From: an uncultured Holdemania sp.
GTDB lineage: Bacteria; Bacillota_I; Bacilli_A; Erysipelotrichales; Erysipelotrichaceae
NCBI GenBank assembly: GCA_904395815.1
Contig: CAJFOC010000052.1
Coordinates: forward strand, 1 to 64,000
Direction: 5' to 3'
DNA: 64,000 bases
Shown here: in pieces, positions 40,989 to 50,066 of the stretch
Numbering within the stretch: position 1 is the first letter of the stretch
How the letters are laid out: every line of letters starts with the position of its first letter
The notes under the pieces: model-generated
What the model saw: the letters and a program-made list of their open reading frames with translations, nothing else
Database searches by the model: none
Told to the model about the DNA's origin: nothing
Made by a program: the position numbers and the translations under genes

Positions 40989-41039
40989 CATATCGGCGGC
41001 CATTTGGGCATAAAGTACGAATGAGCAGGAGGCCGTGAT

Positions 41040-41513
41040 ATGAACAAACAGGCATTTGCATTTCTTACCTTATTCACTCTGATTCTGATGCTTTCCGTTT
41101 ATTATGTAACCTTGCCGGCAGATCAGAGCCAGCTGAATCCGGATGAGCTGCTGACTGGCCAGACGGAAGAGGAAGATCCGCTGCAGACAATGCAGCAGCA
41201 GCTGGATGAAAAACGCAATACGGAAATTCAGAACAATGAAGCGACCGTTTCCTCCGGTTCAGCTACCACGGAACAAAAACAGGAAGCGCTGCAGCAGGTG
41301 GATCAGATTCAGCAGACGCAGCAGACGGAACTGGCCATTGTCAACGCCTTGACAGAAAACGGTCTGGATGGCTGTCTGGCAGAGCTGGATGATGATCTCA
41401 TCCGGGTTGCCTGTCCGAAATCGCTGGAAGGAACGGACAACGCTTCTCTGATTATGAAAATTGTCTCGTCGCTGATGGATGGACAGCAGATTCCGGAAGT
41501 CACGTTTCAGTAA
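41040..41513 (+). CDS. SpoIIIAH-like protein
   Basis: MNKQAFAFLTLFTLILMLSVYYVTLP N-terminal TM; Q/E-rich linker; C-terminal SpoIIIAH-like fold region. Confidence 0.75.
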   Translation: MNKQAFAFLTLFTLILMLSVYYVTLPADQSQLNPDELLTGQTEEEDPLQTMQQQLDEKRNTEIQNNEATVSSGSATTEQKQEALQQVDQIQQTQQTELAIVNALTENGLDGCLAELDDDLIRVACPKSLEGTDNASLIMKIVSSLMDGQQIPEVTFQ

Positions 41514-41550
41514 TCCGGATGGATAAAAAACAGGACGGTGATCTTTTCCT

Positions 41551-41579
41551 TTGGCAAGTACGGGAATCTTTGCTATAAT
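41551..41579 (+). promoter_or_regulatory. sigma-A-type promoter
   Basis: TTGGCA-N17-TATAAT upstream of Asp23 gene. Confidence 0.7.
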
Positions 41580-41592
41580 AAGGGCAAAGAAG

Positions 41593-41931
41593 GTGAATGA
41601 ATTGGCTCAGGAATATATTCAGATTCAGAACAAAGAAGAAGGAAACGGCTTGATCGCTCTGTCCAAAGGGGTTTTTGAAACGATTGCTCAGATTTCCATC
41701 GACGACGTGGAACAGGCGGTCGCTATCGAACCGACAGCGCTGAAAAAGCCGATTCAGTGTAAAATCGCCAACAACCGTCTGAATGTTGTGGCGGAAATCA
41801 AGGTGAAGTATGGCGCGAATGTCAACGAGGTTTGTGAATCGCTGCAGACGCGGATTTTTCAGAATATCCTTCAGATGACCAGTCTCAAGTGCAATCTTGT
41901 GGACGTCAGAGTGAACGGATTCATTTTCTGA
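41593..41931 (+). CDS. Asp23/Gls24 family envelope stress protein
   Basis: GLIALSKGVFETIAQISIDDVE; typical size. Confidence 0.8.
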   Translation: MNELAQEYIQIQNKEEGNGLIALSKGVFETIAQISIDDVEQAVAIEPTALKKPIQCKIANNRLNVVAEIKVKYGANVNEVCESLQTRIFQNILQMTSLKCNLVDVRVNGFIF

Positions 41932-42011
41932 TCCTGCCGGAAATTTTCCGGTTTTTCTTTTTTGCAGATTCGACAGCTGCAGCGCAGCGGAAGGGAGGAG
42001 ACGGAAGAAGA

Positions 42012-42869
42012 ATGGACAGAAATAAAAATGGACTGGTTCTGGAAGGGGGAGGCATGCGCGGAGTCTATACGGCCGGAGTGCTGGATGCCTTTTTGGAAGC
42101 CCGACTGGAGTTTGATGGATGCCTTGGCGTTTCGGCAGGAAGCTGCCATGCTGCCAGCTATCTTTCCGGCCAGAAAGGACGGGCCTATCGGGTGAATGTG
42201 GCCTATCTGAAAGACTGGCGCTATGGCAGTTTTCGTTCCTGGATGAAAACAGGCGATTATTTTGGCGCTCAGATGCTGTATGATACGATTCCCAATCAGC
42301 TGGATCCATATGATTATGAAGCGTTTGATCAGTATCCGGGCTGGTTTCGGGCAGTGATTACCAATATGGAAACCGGTGAGGCGGAATACCCGCTGATTCA
42401 GGACATGCATCGGGATGTCGTCGTTTTGCGGGCTTCCAGTTCTCTGCCGCTGCTGTCGCGACCTGTTCTTATCGATGGCAAACCGTATCTGGATGGCGGC
42501 ATCAGCGATTCCATTCCGGTAGGGGAAGCCTTTCATCAGGGCTGCAGCCGGGTTGTGGTGGTCTTAACCCAATGTCGTCAATACCGCAAAAAGCCCAACG
42601 CTCTGATGCCGCTGCTGAAGGCCAAATATTACCGGTATCCGAAACTGATTGAAAAGCTGGCTGACCGGCACGTTCGTTACAACCAGACGCTGCAATGGAT
42701 CGAGCATCTGCGCCAGCAGGGCAGCGTGTATGTCATTCAGCCTGAGCAGCCGGTATCGATCGGACGGCTGGAAAAAGACCGCAGCGAGCTGCATGCGCTT
42801 TATCAGCAGGGATTGCAGGATGGCCGGCGGCATCAGGCGGCGCTGCGGCAGTTTTTGAATGGAAAATAG
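42012..42869 (+). CDS. patatin-like phospholipase
   Basis: GLVLEGGGMRGVYTAGVLDAFLE; GVSAGS; YLDGGISDSIPV. Confidence 0.92.
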   Translation: MDRNKNGLVLEGGGMRGVYTAGVLDAFLEARLEFDGCLGVSAGSCHAASYLSGQKGRAYRVNVAYLKDWRYGSFRSWMKTGDYFGAQMLYDTIPNQLDPYDYEAFDQYPGWFRAVITNMETGEAEYPLIQDMHRDVVVLRASSSLPLLSRPVLIDGKPYLDGGISDSIPVGEAFHQGCSRVVVVLTQCRQYRKKPNALMPLLKAKYYRYPKLIEKLADRHVRYNQTLQWIEHLRQQGSVYVIQPEQPVSIGRLEKDRSELHALYQQGLQDGRRHQAALRQFLNGK

Positions 42870-42889
42870 CGTCAAAAAGAAAAAAGCCT

Positions 42890-43052
42890 TTGACAAAGGA
42901 TGAAAACAATGGTAAAGTAGCAGGGCAAGATAAAGTATGTAGAAAGTAGAAGTACCCCTTCTCACCTGATGTTTTCTAACTTGGGTCAATGCTGCAGCAC
43001 AAACGATGTGTTTAAGTGGAAGCGGGTACTCTGGGAGTATCTGCTTTTTTGC
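42890..43052 (+). ncRNA. infC-rpmI-rplT leader with attenuator (L20-leader-type)
   Basis: Promoter TTGACA-N17-TAAAGT at 42890-42918; leader ends in GCGGGTACT-ctggg-AGTATCTGC-TTTTTT terminator at 43022-43050. Confidence 0.65.
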
Positions 43053-43070
43053 ATGATGGAGGTGTCGTTT

Positions 43071-43598
43071 ATTAGCAAGAAAGTCATGACCAACGATGAT
43101 CTGGTCAATGAGAACATTCGATTCAAGGAAGTCTTAGTCATTGGCCCCAAGGGAGAACAGCTGGGCGTCATGATGCGCCGGGAAGCACTGGAAAAGGCTT
43201 ACGAGTTTGAAATGGATCTGCTTTGTGTCGCGCCGAACGGAAATCCGCCGGTATGCAAAATTCTGGATTACGGCCGGTACCGGTTTGAAGCTCAGAAAAA
43301 AGCGAAGGAAGCAAAGCGGAATCAGCACGTGACGGAAGTCAAGCCAATGCGTCTGTCTCCGGTCATTGATCAGCATGATTTTGATACCAAGCTCCGCCAG
43401 GCCCGCAAATGGGTGGAAGGCGGCATGAAGGTCAAAATCGACATGCGCTTCAGAGGCCGTTTGATCACTCGCCTGGAAGTAGGCAAAAAGGTTATGAAGA
43501 ATTTCATCGAACAGATGTCGGACATTGCAACGGTTGAGAAAGCTCCGGCCCTGGAGGGCAATACGATGTCATCTGTTCTGACACCGAAAAAGAAATAG
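43071..43598 (+). CDS. infC: translation initiation factor IF-3, probable AUU start codon
   Basis: GGAGGT at 43058-43064 then ATT AGC AAG AAA; IF-3 sequence NENIRFKEVLVIGPKGEQLG. Confidence 0.93.
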   Translation: MSKKVMTNDDLVNENIRFKEVLVIGPKGEQLGVMMRREALEKAYEFEMDLLCVAPNGNPPVCKILDYGRYRFEAQKKAKEAKRNQHVTEVKPMRLSPVIDQHDFDTKLRQARKWVEGGMKVKIDMRFRGRLITRLEVGKKVMKNFIEQMSDIATVEKAPALEGNTMSSVLTPKKK

Positions 43599-43619
43599 AA
43601 AGTACAGGAGGACTTGATT

Positions 43620-43814
43620 ATGCCAAAAATGAAAACAAAAAAGGCGCTGGCCAAGCGTGTCAAAAGAACCGGCAGCGGAAAGCTGAAGAGGAGCCACGCT
43701 TACATTTCCCATTTTGCAGCGAACAAGACGCATAAGCAGAAAGTGCATCTGAGAAAACCGGCGATGATTGATCCGTCTGATTACAAGCGCATTAAGCACT
43801 TGCTGCAGGACTAA
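43620..43814 (+). CDS. rpmI: 50S ribosomal protein L35
   Basis: [24 protein letters not shown]. Confidence 0.97.
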   Translation: MPKMKTKKALAKRVKRTGSGKLKRSHAYISHFAANKTHKQKVHLRKPAMIDPSDYKRIKHLLQD

Positions 43815-43834
43815 TTGAAGGAGGACGTTAGAAT

Positions 43835-44194
43835 ATGCCAAGAGTTAAAGGTGGAACGGTGGCCCGTGCCAGAAGAAAGAAAACATTAAAATTAGCCAAG
43901 GGCTATTTTGGATCGAAGCATCTGCTTTATCGTACAGCTCATGAGCAGGTTATGCGCTCGCTGCGTTATTCCTACATTGGCCGTAAGCAGCTGAAACGCG
44001 ATATGCGCAAACTGTGGATCGCCCGTATCAATGCGGCGGCCCGGATGAATGAAATCAGCTATTCGCAGCTGATGCACGGCCTGAAGCTGGCCGGAGTGAC
44101 GATCAACCGGAAAATGCTTTCGGAAATCGCCATTCATGATGAAAAGGGCTTCAAGGCGATTGTGGAAACAGCGAAAACTGCGCTGGCGAAATAA
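43835..44194 (+). CDS. rplT: 50S ribosomal protein L20
   Basis: [29 protein letters not shown]. Confidence 0.97.
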   Translation: MPRVKGGTVARARRKKTLKLAKGYFGSKHLLYRTAHEQVMRSLRYSYIGRKQLKRDMRKLWIARINAAARMNEISYSQLMHGLKLAGVTINRKMLSEIAIHDEKGFKAIVETAKTALAK

Positions 44195-44209
44195 ACGAAA
44201 GGCATTTTG

Positions 44210-44262
44210 TCCTGCAGTCTGTTCTGCTTCTGATGGCAGAAAGACTGCAGGGCTTTTTTTCA
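44210..44262 (+). terminator. rho-independent terminator after rplT
   Basis: CCTGCAGTCT..AGACTGCAGG-GCTTTTTTT. Confidence 0.8.
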
Positions 44263-44330
44263 TAAAGACCAAGTTTTTTTCATTTTGACTTGTTTTTCTG
44301 ATTCTGTTAGTGTATTATAGTAAAGCACAT

Positions 44331-44406
44331 GGCTCGTTGGTGAAACGGTTAACACAGCGCCCTCTCAAGGCGTCATTCACGGGTTCAAATCCCGTACGAG
44401 TCACCA
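44331..44406 (+). tRNA. tRNA-Glu (CTC anticodon)
   Basis: GGCTCGT/ACGAGTC acceptor, anticodon arm GCGCC-CTCTCAA-GGCGT, T-arm ACGGGTTCAAATCCCGT, encoded CCA. Confidence 0.95.
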
Positions 44407-44449
44407 TTTTAGATAGAACTACGATCAATCTCAATCAATCGTAGTCAAT

Positions 44450-44477
44450 AAAAGCCCTTAACAAGGGGCTTTTTTAA
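44450..44477 (+). terminator. rho-independent terminator downstream of tRNA-Glu
   Basis: AAGCCC-ttaacaa-GGGGCTTTTTT. Confidence 0.7.
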
Positions 44478-44526
44478 TGCTTTAATCTTATTCTAGTCAA
44501 TTTCAATCAACTTGAATCAATCTGTT

Positions 44527-44560
44527 TTCGTGCAAAAATCGTGCAAAAATCGTGCAAAAA
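44527..44560. repeat. three tandem copies of TCGTGCAAAAA
   Basis: ttTTCGTGCAAAAATCGTGCAAAAATCGTGCAAAAATT. Confidence 0.85.
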
Positions 44561-44619
44561 TTAGAATATAATTGTGCAATAATCATGTGAGAAAAAACTT
44601 ATAAATATCAAAGAAACTT

Positions 44620-44754
44620 ATGCCTGAGTACAGGCTCGATATAATAAAGAAAGCTTTTGAGTTGGATTTGGATTTCGAGAAAACAGAGTATAATGAAATT
44701 AATCGAATACCGGCAAAAGAGTACAATGACTTGTATGAGAGGTGGCTGCGATGA
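44620..44754 (+). CDS. small ORF (44 aa), possible remnant, ATGA-coupled to next ORF
   Basis: MPEYRLDIIKKAFELDLDFEKTEYNEINRIPAKEYNDLYERWLR; below track threshold; stop overlaps next ATG. Confidence 0.4.
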   Translation: MPEYRLDIIKKAFELDLDFEKTEYNEINRIPAKEYNDLYERWLR

Positions 44755-44933
44755 ATTTTGAGGAAGAAAGCAACAAACTATTTTCATGGTATAAAGCGGA
44801 AGTGGATAAATTGTTTCATAAGCATAAAAACAGTATGCACGGCTTGGATGGTTGCTCAAATGAATATCGATCTGAGCTCAAGGCTTTACAGGCTGAATTA
44901 GACAGAGAGTATGGAAGAATAAGAAAAAAATAG
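44751..44933 (+). CDS. small hypothetical protein (60 aa) in AT-rich island
   Basis: MNFEEESNKLFSWYKAEVDKLF..; AT-rich, coupled to upstream sORF. Confidence 0.45.
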   Translation: MNFEEESNKLFSWYKAEVDKLFHKHKNSMHGLDGCSNEYRSELKALQAELDREYGRIRKK

Positions 44934-45051
44934 GATAAGCAGAGGCAGTAAAGGAACAGATGATGAAACCTGTTATCAAAACGCCTGATCAGGAAGGGAA
45001 CACATCGCCATAGCGTTGCCTTATCCCGTTTTGCTTTCAGCCATAGAGAAA

Positions 45052-45936
45052 TCACATTGCCTTGCAATCCTGTTCGATCTGCTGAATCACCTGCTGCATC
45101 AGCGGTGAAAGATATTTGTTTTTGTGATAGATCAGACGGAAAGTGCGTTCCAGATGAAAACCACTGATCGACAGTGCATGCAGAATGCCGGATTCAACTT
45201 CTTTACGAATCAGCAGGGATGAGATCACGGTCAGTCCCAGTCCGTGGATTACTGCGTTTTTGATCGCTTCCGCGTTGTTGCATGTCCACCGCTCCCGAAT
45301 CGGCAGTTCCAGTTCATTCATCTGACGTTCAAAAATATCGCGGGTTCCGCTGCCTTTTTCCCGCAGGATCATCGGCTGACCGATCAGCTGGCGGGGAATG
45401 ACGCTGGTTCGATGAAAGAAGGGATGATCTTTTCCGCAGGCCAGCATCAGCTGATCGTCACGGACAGGAATCTGAAGCAGTTCGGTGTTTTCAATCTGTC
45501 CTTCAACAATGGCCAGGTCCAGTTCGTTGGAGGCGATTTTCTTTTCAATTTCACGGGTATTTTCCACGATGACGTTGAACTCAAGCATGCTGAATTTCTG
45601 CTGATATCGCTGCTGCAGCTGCGGCATCAGACAGGTGCCGACGGTCACAGTTGCGCCCATGCGGAGCTTTTGATGGTCAGGATCAGCTTTCATCGTCTGT
45701 TCCATTTCATCAAACAGCGAGGTGATATGAGAAGCGTATTCCAGCAGTTTTTTTCCTTCGCCGGTCAGATAGAGACTGCGTCCGTAACGTTCAAAAATCC
45801 GGATATGAAAATGATGCTCCAGTTCGCTGATCGTCTGGCTGACGGAGGGTTGGGCGATATACAGGTTACGGGCTGCCTGACTCATGCTGCCGCAGCGGCA
45901 GACTTCGGTAAAAACGCGCAGATGGCGGATATTCAT
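45052..45936 (-). CDS. LysR family transcriptional regulator
   Basis: MNIRHLRVFTEVCRCGSMSQAARNLYIAQPSVSQTISELE. Confidence 0.95.
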   Translation of the reverse strand: MNIRHLRVFTEVCRCGSMSQAARNLYIAQPSVSQTISELEHHFHIRIFERYGRSLYLTGEGKKLLEYASHITSLFDEMEQTMKADPDHQKLRMGATVTVGTCLMPQLQQRYQQKFSMLEFNVIVENTREIEKKIASNELDLAIVEGQIENTELLQIPVRDDQLMLACGKDHPFFHRTSVIPRQLIGQPMILREKGSGTRDIFERQMNELELPIRERWTCNNAEAIKNAVIHGLGLTVISSLLIRKEVESGILHALSISGFHLERTFRLIYHKNKYLSPLMQQVIQQIEQDCKAM

Positions 45937-45950
45937 AAAAACCTCCATTC

Positions 45951-45966
45951 ATAGGTGAATACCTAT
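45951..45966. promoter_or_regulatory. palindromic candidate operator ATAGGT-gaat-ACCTAT
   Basis: Perfect 6-4-6 palindrome in LysR/CoA-disulfide reductase divergent intergenic region. Confidence 0.5.
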
Positions 45967-46055
45967 AATTTCAATTGTATTTTAATAGTTTACCTTTTTT
46001 GATTCAAGATTTAAACTGTAAATATGGATGAAAGATTCGAAGAGAGGGTGATGAG

Positions 46056-47678
46056 ATGAAAGTCGTCGTACTGGGCGCCGTTGCGGCCGGAACCAAAACG
46101 GCAGCCAAACTGAAGCGGGAATGCGCTACGGCCGAGGTGGAAATTTACACCAAGGGCAGCCAGATTTCCTATGCCGGATGCGGACTTCCGTATTATCTGT
46201 CAGGGGTGATTGCCAGGAAGGAACAGCTGACGGTCAACACTCCGGAAAGCTTTGAAAAAGCGACCGGTGTCCGAGTTCATGTCCAGCGGGAAGCGGTTCA
46301 TGTGGATCCGGCGCGGAATGAACTGACCGTGCAGAGTCCTGACGGCAGTCAGGAAACCGTCAGCTATGACAAGCTGGTCATCGCAACCGGAGCCCGTCCG
46401 TTTGTTCCGCCGATTGAGGGAACAGAGCTCAACAACGTCTTTACGCTGCGCACGCCGCAGGATGCCATCGCTATTCGCACCGCGATAGAAGAGCAGGGCC
46501 TGAAGCGCGTCTGTGTTGTCGGAGCGGGGTTTATCGGACTGGAAATCGCGGAGAATCTGGCGGCGAGCGGCGTTCGCGTCAGTGTGATTGAAGCCGCAGA
46601 TCAGATTCTGACCCCTTTTGATCCGGAAATGGCGGAGTATATCGACCGGCATCTGGCCGAGATGGGAATCATGACCTTTACCGGGGTTCGGGTAGAAAAA
46701 ATCGAAGGTCAGGATCAGGTCGAAAAGGTCGTCACTTCGCGGCGGGCCATGAAATGTGATGCGGTGATTCTGGCAGCCGGCATTCGCCCGAATACGGAAT
46801 TTCTGCAGGGCAGCGGTATTGAATTGAATCCTGACCGGACGATCCGGGTGAACGCTCATCTGCAGACCAATATCCCGAATATCTATGCGGCCGGCGACTG
46901 CGTTTCGGTCGTCAACCGAATGACCGGCCAGGATCAGTGGTTTGCCATGGGTTCAACAGCCAATCTGGAAGGGCGGTTATTGGGCCAGACGCTGGCAGGA
47001 AATGATAAAACCTATCATGGTTCGCTGGGAACGGCGATCGTCAAGCTGGGAACGCTGAGTGCCGCCCGCTGCGGACTGAATGAGAAACAATGTCGGCACA
47101 ACGGGCTGGAAGCGCAGAGCGTTTTGGCGGTGACGGAAGATCACGCCGGATATTATCCTGATGCGCGGATGCTGATGATCAAACTGATCGCGGAAAAGAA
47201 GACCGGCCGGCTACTGGGCGCTCAGATCGTGGGCTTTTCCAACGTGGACAAATGCGTGGATATCGTCGTCATGGCGCTGGCGATGAAGGCATCGGTCGCG
47301 GATCTTTTGGATATCGATTTTGCCTATGCGCCGCCATATTCCACCGCGATTCATCCGGTAGTGCTGGCAGCGCAGCTGCTGGACAACAAAATGAGCGGCC
47401 GGCTTTGTTCCATCAATCCGGGACAGCTCACGGAAACGCTGCAGAAGGCGACTCTTGTGGACGTTTCCAGCACGCCGTCGCTGCCCGGACATCCGTATTT
47501 CGATTACACGGCGATGGATCCTTCCGCATTGGCGCTGGATGAAAATCAGACGGCGGTGCTGGTCTGCAACCGTGGCCGCAAAGCGTATCTGACACAGAAT
47601 CGTCTGCGTCAGGCGGGGATTGACAATACCGTAGTCCTGGAAGGCGGAACGCAGTTTACGCCGCTGCAAGAAGAGTAA
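46056..47678 (+). CDS. CoA-disulfide reductase-like FAD protein with C-terminal rhodanese domain
   Basis: KVVVLGAVAAGTKTAAKLKRE; SYAGCGLPYYLSG; GAGFIGLEIAENL; YAAGDCV; rhodanese loop VCNRGRKAY. Confidence 0.9.
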   Translation: MKVVVLGAVAAGTKTAAKLKRECATAEVEIYTKGSQISYAGCGLPYYLSGVIARKEQLTVNTPESFEKATGVRVHVQREAVHVDPARNELTVQSPDGSQETVSYDKLVIATGARPFVPPIEGTELNNVFTLRTPQDAIAIRTAIEEQGLKRVCVVGAGFIGLEIAENLAASGVRVSVIEAADQILTPFDPEMAEYIDRHLAEMGIMTFTGVRVEKIEGQDQVEKVVTSRRAMKCDAVILAAGIRPNTEFLQGSGIELNPDRTIRVNAHLQTNIPNIYAAGDCVSVVNRMTGQDQWFAMGSTANLEGRLLGQTLAGNDKTYHGSLGTAIVKLGTLSAARCGLNEKQCRHNGLEAQSVLAVTEDHAGYYPDARMLMIKLIAEKKTGRLLGAQIVGFSNVDKCVDIVVMALAMKASVADLLDIDFAYAPPYSTAIHPVVLAAQLLDNKMSGRLCSINPGQLTETLQKATLVDVSSTPSLPGHPYFDYTAMDPSALALDENQTAVLVCNRGRKAYLTQNRLRQAGIDNTVVLEGGTQFTPLQEE

Positions 47679-47714
47679 GAAACGAATTTCAAAGAGAAAG
47701 AGAGAGAAGAGACA

Positions 47715-48656
47715 ATGACGTTAAAACCGGAAGATGTGACTCGTGTCAAAGGTATGGGTTTTTTGCGCAACAAACAGACAGATCGCTTTTCTGCCCGTAT
47801 TATTACGGAAAACGGAACGCTGACGGCGGAACAGATGGAAAACATCTGCCGCATTGCCCGTGAATATGGCGCGGGAACGATGGCGTTTACGACCCGGCTG
47901 ACGGTGGAGGTGCCGGGCATTCACTATGACGATATTGAAACAGTACAGCAGCAGCTGGCCAAAACCGGTCTGGTGACCGGCGGAACGGGATCCCGGGTTC
48001 GTCCGGTTGTGAGCTGCAAGGGAACGACCTGTCATTTCGGTCTGGCGGATACTCAGGGGTTTGCCCGTAAGATTCATGAAGAATTCTATGTCAAATGGTA
48101 CGACGTCAAACTGCCGCACAAATTTAAAATCGCCGTGGGCGGCTGTCCGAATAACTGCGTCAAGCCGGATCTGAACGATTTGGGTATTGTAGGCCAGCAT
48201 CAGGTTCATTACGATCCGGATCTGTGCAACGGCTGCAAGAAATGCGCGGTGGAAGCTGCCTGTCCGATGAAAGCGGCCCGGGTTGTTGACGGGGTATTGC
48301 AGATCGATGACAAGCTGTGCAACAACTGCGGCCTGTGCTGTGGAAAATGTCATTTTGATGCGATCGAGGAAGGTCGCTATGGCTTTAAAATCTATCTGGG
48401 CGGCAAATGGGGCAAGGCTACCCGTCCGGGTACGCCGCTGCCGGGAATTTATTCGGAAGAAGAAGTCATGAAGATCATTGAAAAGGCGTTATTGCTGTAT
48501 CGGGAACAGGGAAAAACCGGCGAACGATTCGGCATTACGCTGGATCGGATCGGCTTCGACAACTTTGTCGCTCAGCTGATGAGCGACGAGGTATTGCAGC
48601 GCAAGGAGGAAATTCTCAACGCGCCGCTGCATCTGACCGGCGGAGCCAAGTGCTGA
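47715..48656 (+). CDS. sulfite/nitrite reductase-like protein with inserted ferredoxin 4Fe-4S motifs
   Basis: GTTCHFG..GGCPNNC sirohaem/Fe-S motif plus CNGCKKCAVEAACP and CNNCGLCCGKC. Confidence 0.85.
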   Translation: MTLKPEDVTRVKGMGFLRNKQTDRFSARIITENGTLTAEQMENICRIAREYGAGTMAFTTRLTVEVPGIHYDDIETVQQQLAKTGLVTGGTGSRVRPVVSCKGTTCHFGLADTQGFARKIHEEFYVKWYDVKLPHKFKIAVGGCPNNCVKPDLNDLGIVGQHQVHYDPDLCNGCKKCAVEAACPMKAARVVDGVLQIDDKLCNNCGLCCGKCHFDAIEEGRYGFKIYLGGKWGKATRPGTPLPGIYSEEEVMKIIEKALLLYREQGKTGERFGITLDRIGFDNFVAQLMSDEVLQRKEEILNAPLHLTGGAKC

Positions 48657-48782
48657 GATCATTTCATTCTGAAAGAAAGAGCGTTTCCGGCAACGGAGCG
48701 CTCTTTTGGCATGAACATGGATTCTTTTGTGCAGCGGTGCTATAATAACCACGAAATACAGGAAAGAATGAGGTTGAATACG

Positions 48783-49616
48783 ATGAGTGAAACTTGCAAT
48801 CACGATTGCGGCAGCTGCAGCGCCAACTGCGCCAGCCGTCAGGCTCCGGAAAGTTTTCTGGAAAAGGCCAATCCCAAAAGCAGCATCAGAAAAATCATCG
48901 GCATTGTCAGCGGCAAGGGCGGTGTCGGCAAATCGTTAGTGACGTCGCTGATGGCGGTGGCCATGCAGCGGCGTGGTTATCACAGCGCGGTGCTGGATGC
49001 GGACATTACCGGTCCATCCATTCCGAAGATGTTTGGCATTCATGGTCAGGCTTATGGAACGGATGACGGCATTCTGCCGGCGGTCAGTACGACCGGCATT
49101 CAGCTGATGTCTGTCAATCTGATGCTGGACAGCGAGGAAACGCCGGTTATCTGGCGGGGACCGATTCTGGCCGGGGTGGTCAAGCAGTTTTACAGCGAAG
49201 TGATCTGGTCGGATGTGGATGTCCTGTTTGTCGATATGCCGCCGGGAACCGGCGATGTGCCGCTGACCGTATTTCAGTCGCTGCCGCTGGATGGCATTAT
49301 TGTCGTAACGTCACCGCAGGAGCTCGTTTCGATGATTGTGGCCAAGGCAGTCAACATGGCCGGCATGATGAATATCCCGGTGTTGGGAGTCGTGGAAAAC
49401 ATGAGCTATCTGGAATGCCCGGACTGCGGGCGCAAAATTGAGGTATTCGGGCATAGCCGTCTGGATGAGGTGGCGGCGGAAAAAGGCTTGACGATTCTTG
49501 ACCGGCTGCCGATCCAGCCGCAGTTTGCCGCTTTGAGCGACGCCGGAAAGATTGAACAGACAGAGGGGGACTGGCTGCAGGGAGCGGCGGTCCGGATTGA
49601 GGAGCTTCTGAAATGA
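48783..49616 (+). CDS. Mrp/NBP35 (ApbC) family Fe-S carrier ATPase
   Basis: IIGIVSGKGGVGKSLVTSLMAV; N-terminal CNHDCGSCSANC; CPDCG. Confidence 0.93.
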   Translation: MSETCNHDCGSCSANCASRQAPESFLEKANPKSSIRKIIGIVSGKGGVGKSLVTSLMAVAMQRRGYHSAVLDADITGPSIPKMFGIHGQAYGTDDGILPAVSTTGIQLMSVNLMLDSEETPVIWRGPILAGVVKQFYSEVIWSDVDVLFVDMPPGTGDVPLTVFQSLPLDGIIVVTSPQELVSMIVAKAVNMAGMMNIPVLGVVENMSYLECPDCGRKIEVFGHSRLDEVAAEKGLTILDRLPIQPQFAALSDAGKIEQTEGDWLQGAAVRIEELLK

Positions 49617-49984
49617 AAATCGCAATACCGTTTGAAAAGGGCGAAGTGTTTGCCCACTTTGGAAAAACACCGGCATTTCTGATCGCCGAGGTAGAAAAGG
49701 GGCAGCTGCTCAACCCGACGGTGGTGGAGACTGCCGGCGCAGGGCATGGCGCACTGGCTGGCTTTCTGCAGCGGCATCAGGTGCAGTGCTGTCTCTGCCT
49801 GAATCTGGGACAGGGCGCTTACAATGCGCTGACGGCCGCCGGAATTCAGGTGATCCGTGGGGTTGGCGGCGATGCGCTGCAGCAGGCGCAGCGATTTGCG
49901 CAGGGAGAGATCAGCGATGATCCAACCGCTGTCTGCAGCCATCACGAGCATCACGAAGGTCATTCCTGCCATTGTTCAAAATAA
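49613..49984 (+). CDS. NifB/NifX-type (dinitrogenase iron-molybdenum cofactor family) protein with His/Cys tail
   Basis: MKIAIPFEKGEVFAHFGKTPAFLI; tail SHHEHHEGHSCHCSK; overlaps mrp. Confidence 0.85.
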   Translation: MKIAIPFEKGEVFAHFGKTPAFLIAEVEKGQLLNPTVVETAGAGHGALAGFLQRHQVQCCLCLNLGQGAYNALTAAGIQVIRGVGGDALQQAQRFAQGEISDDPTAVCSHHEHHEGHSCHCSK

Positions 49985-50066
49985 GGAAAGCGGAAGAAAG
50001 ACACGCCATTGACAAAGCGGTCTTTCTTCCTTTTCTTTTGATCAAATGAAGCGGAATCAGCCTTGT

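Noticed and set aside
44527-44560. Tandem TCGTGCAAAAA repeats considered as CRISPR
   Set aside because: Contiguous 11-bp units without spacers; no cas genes.
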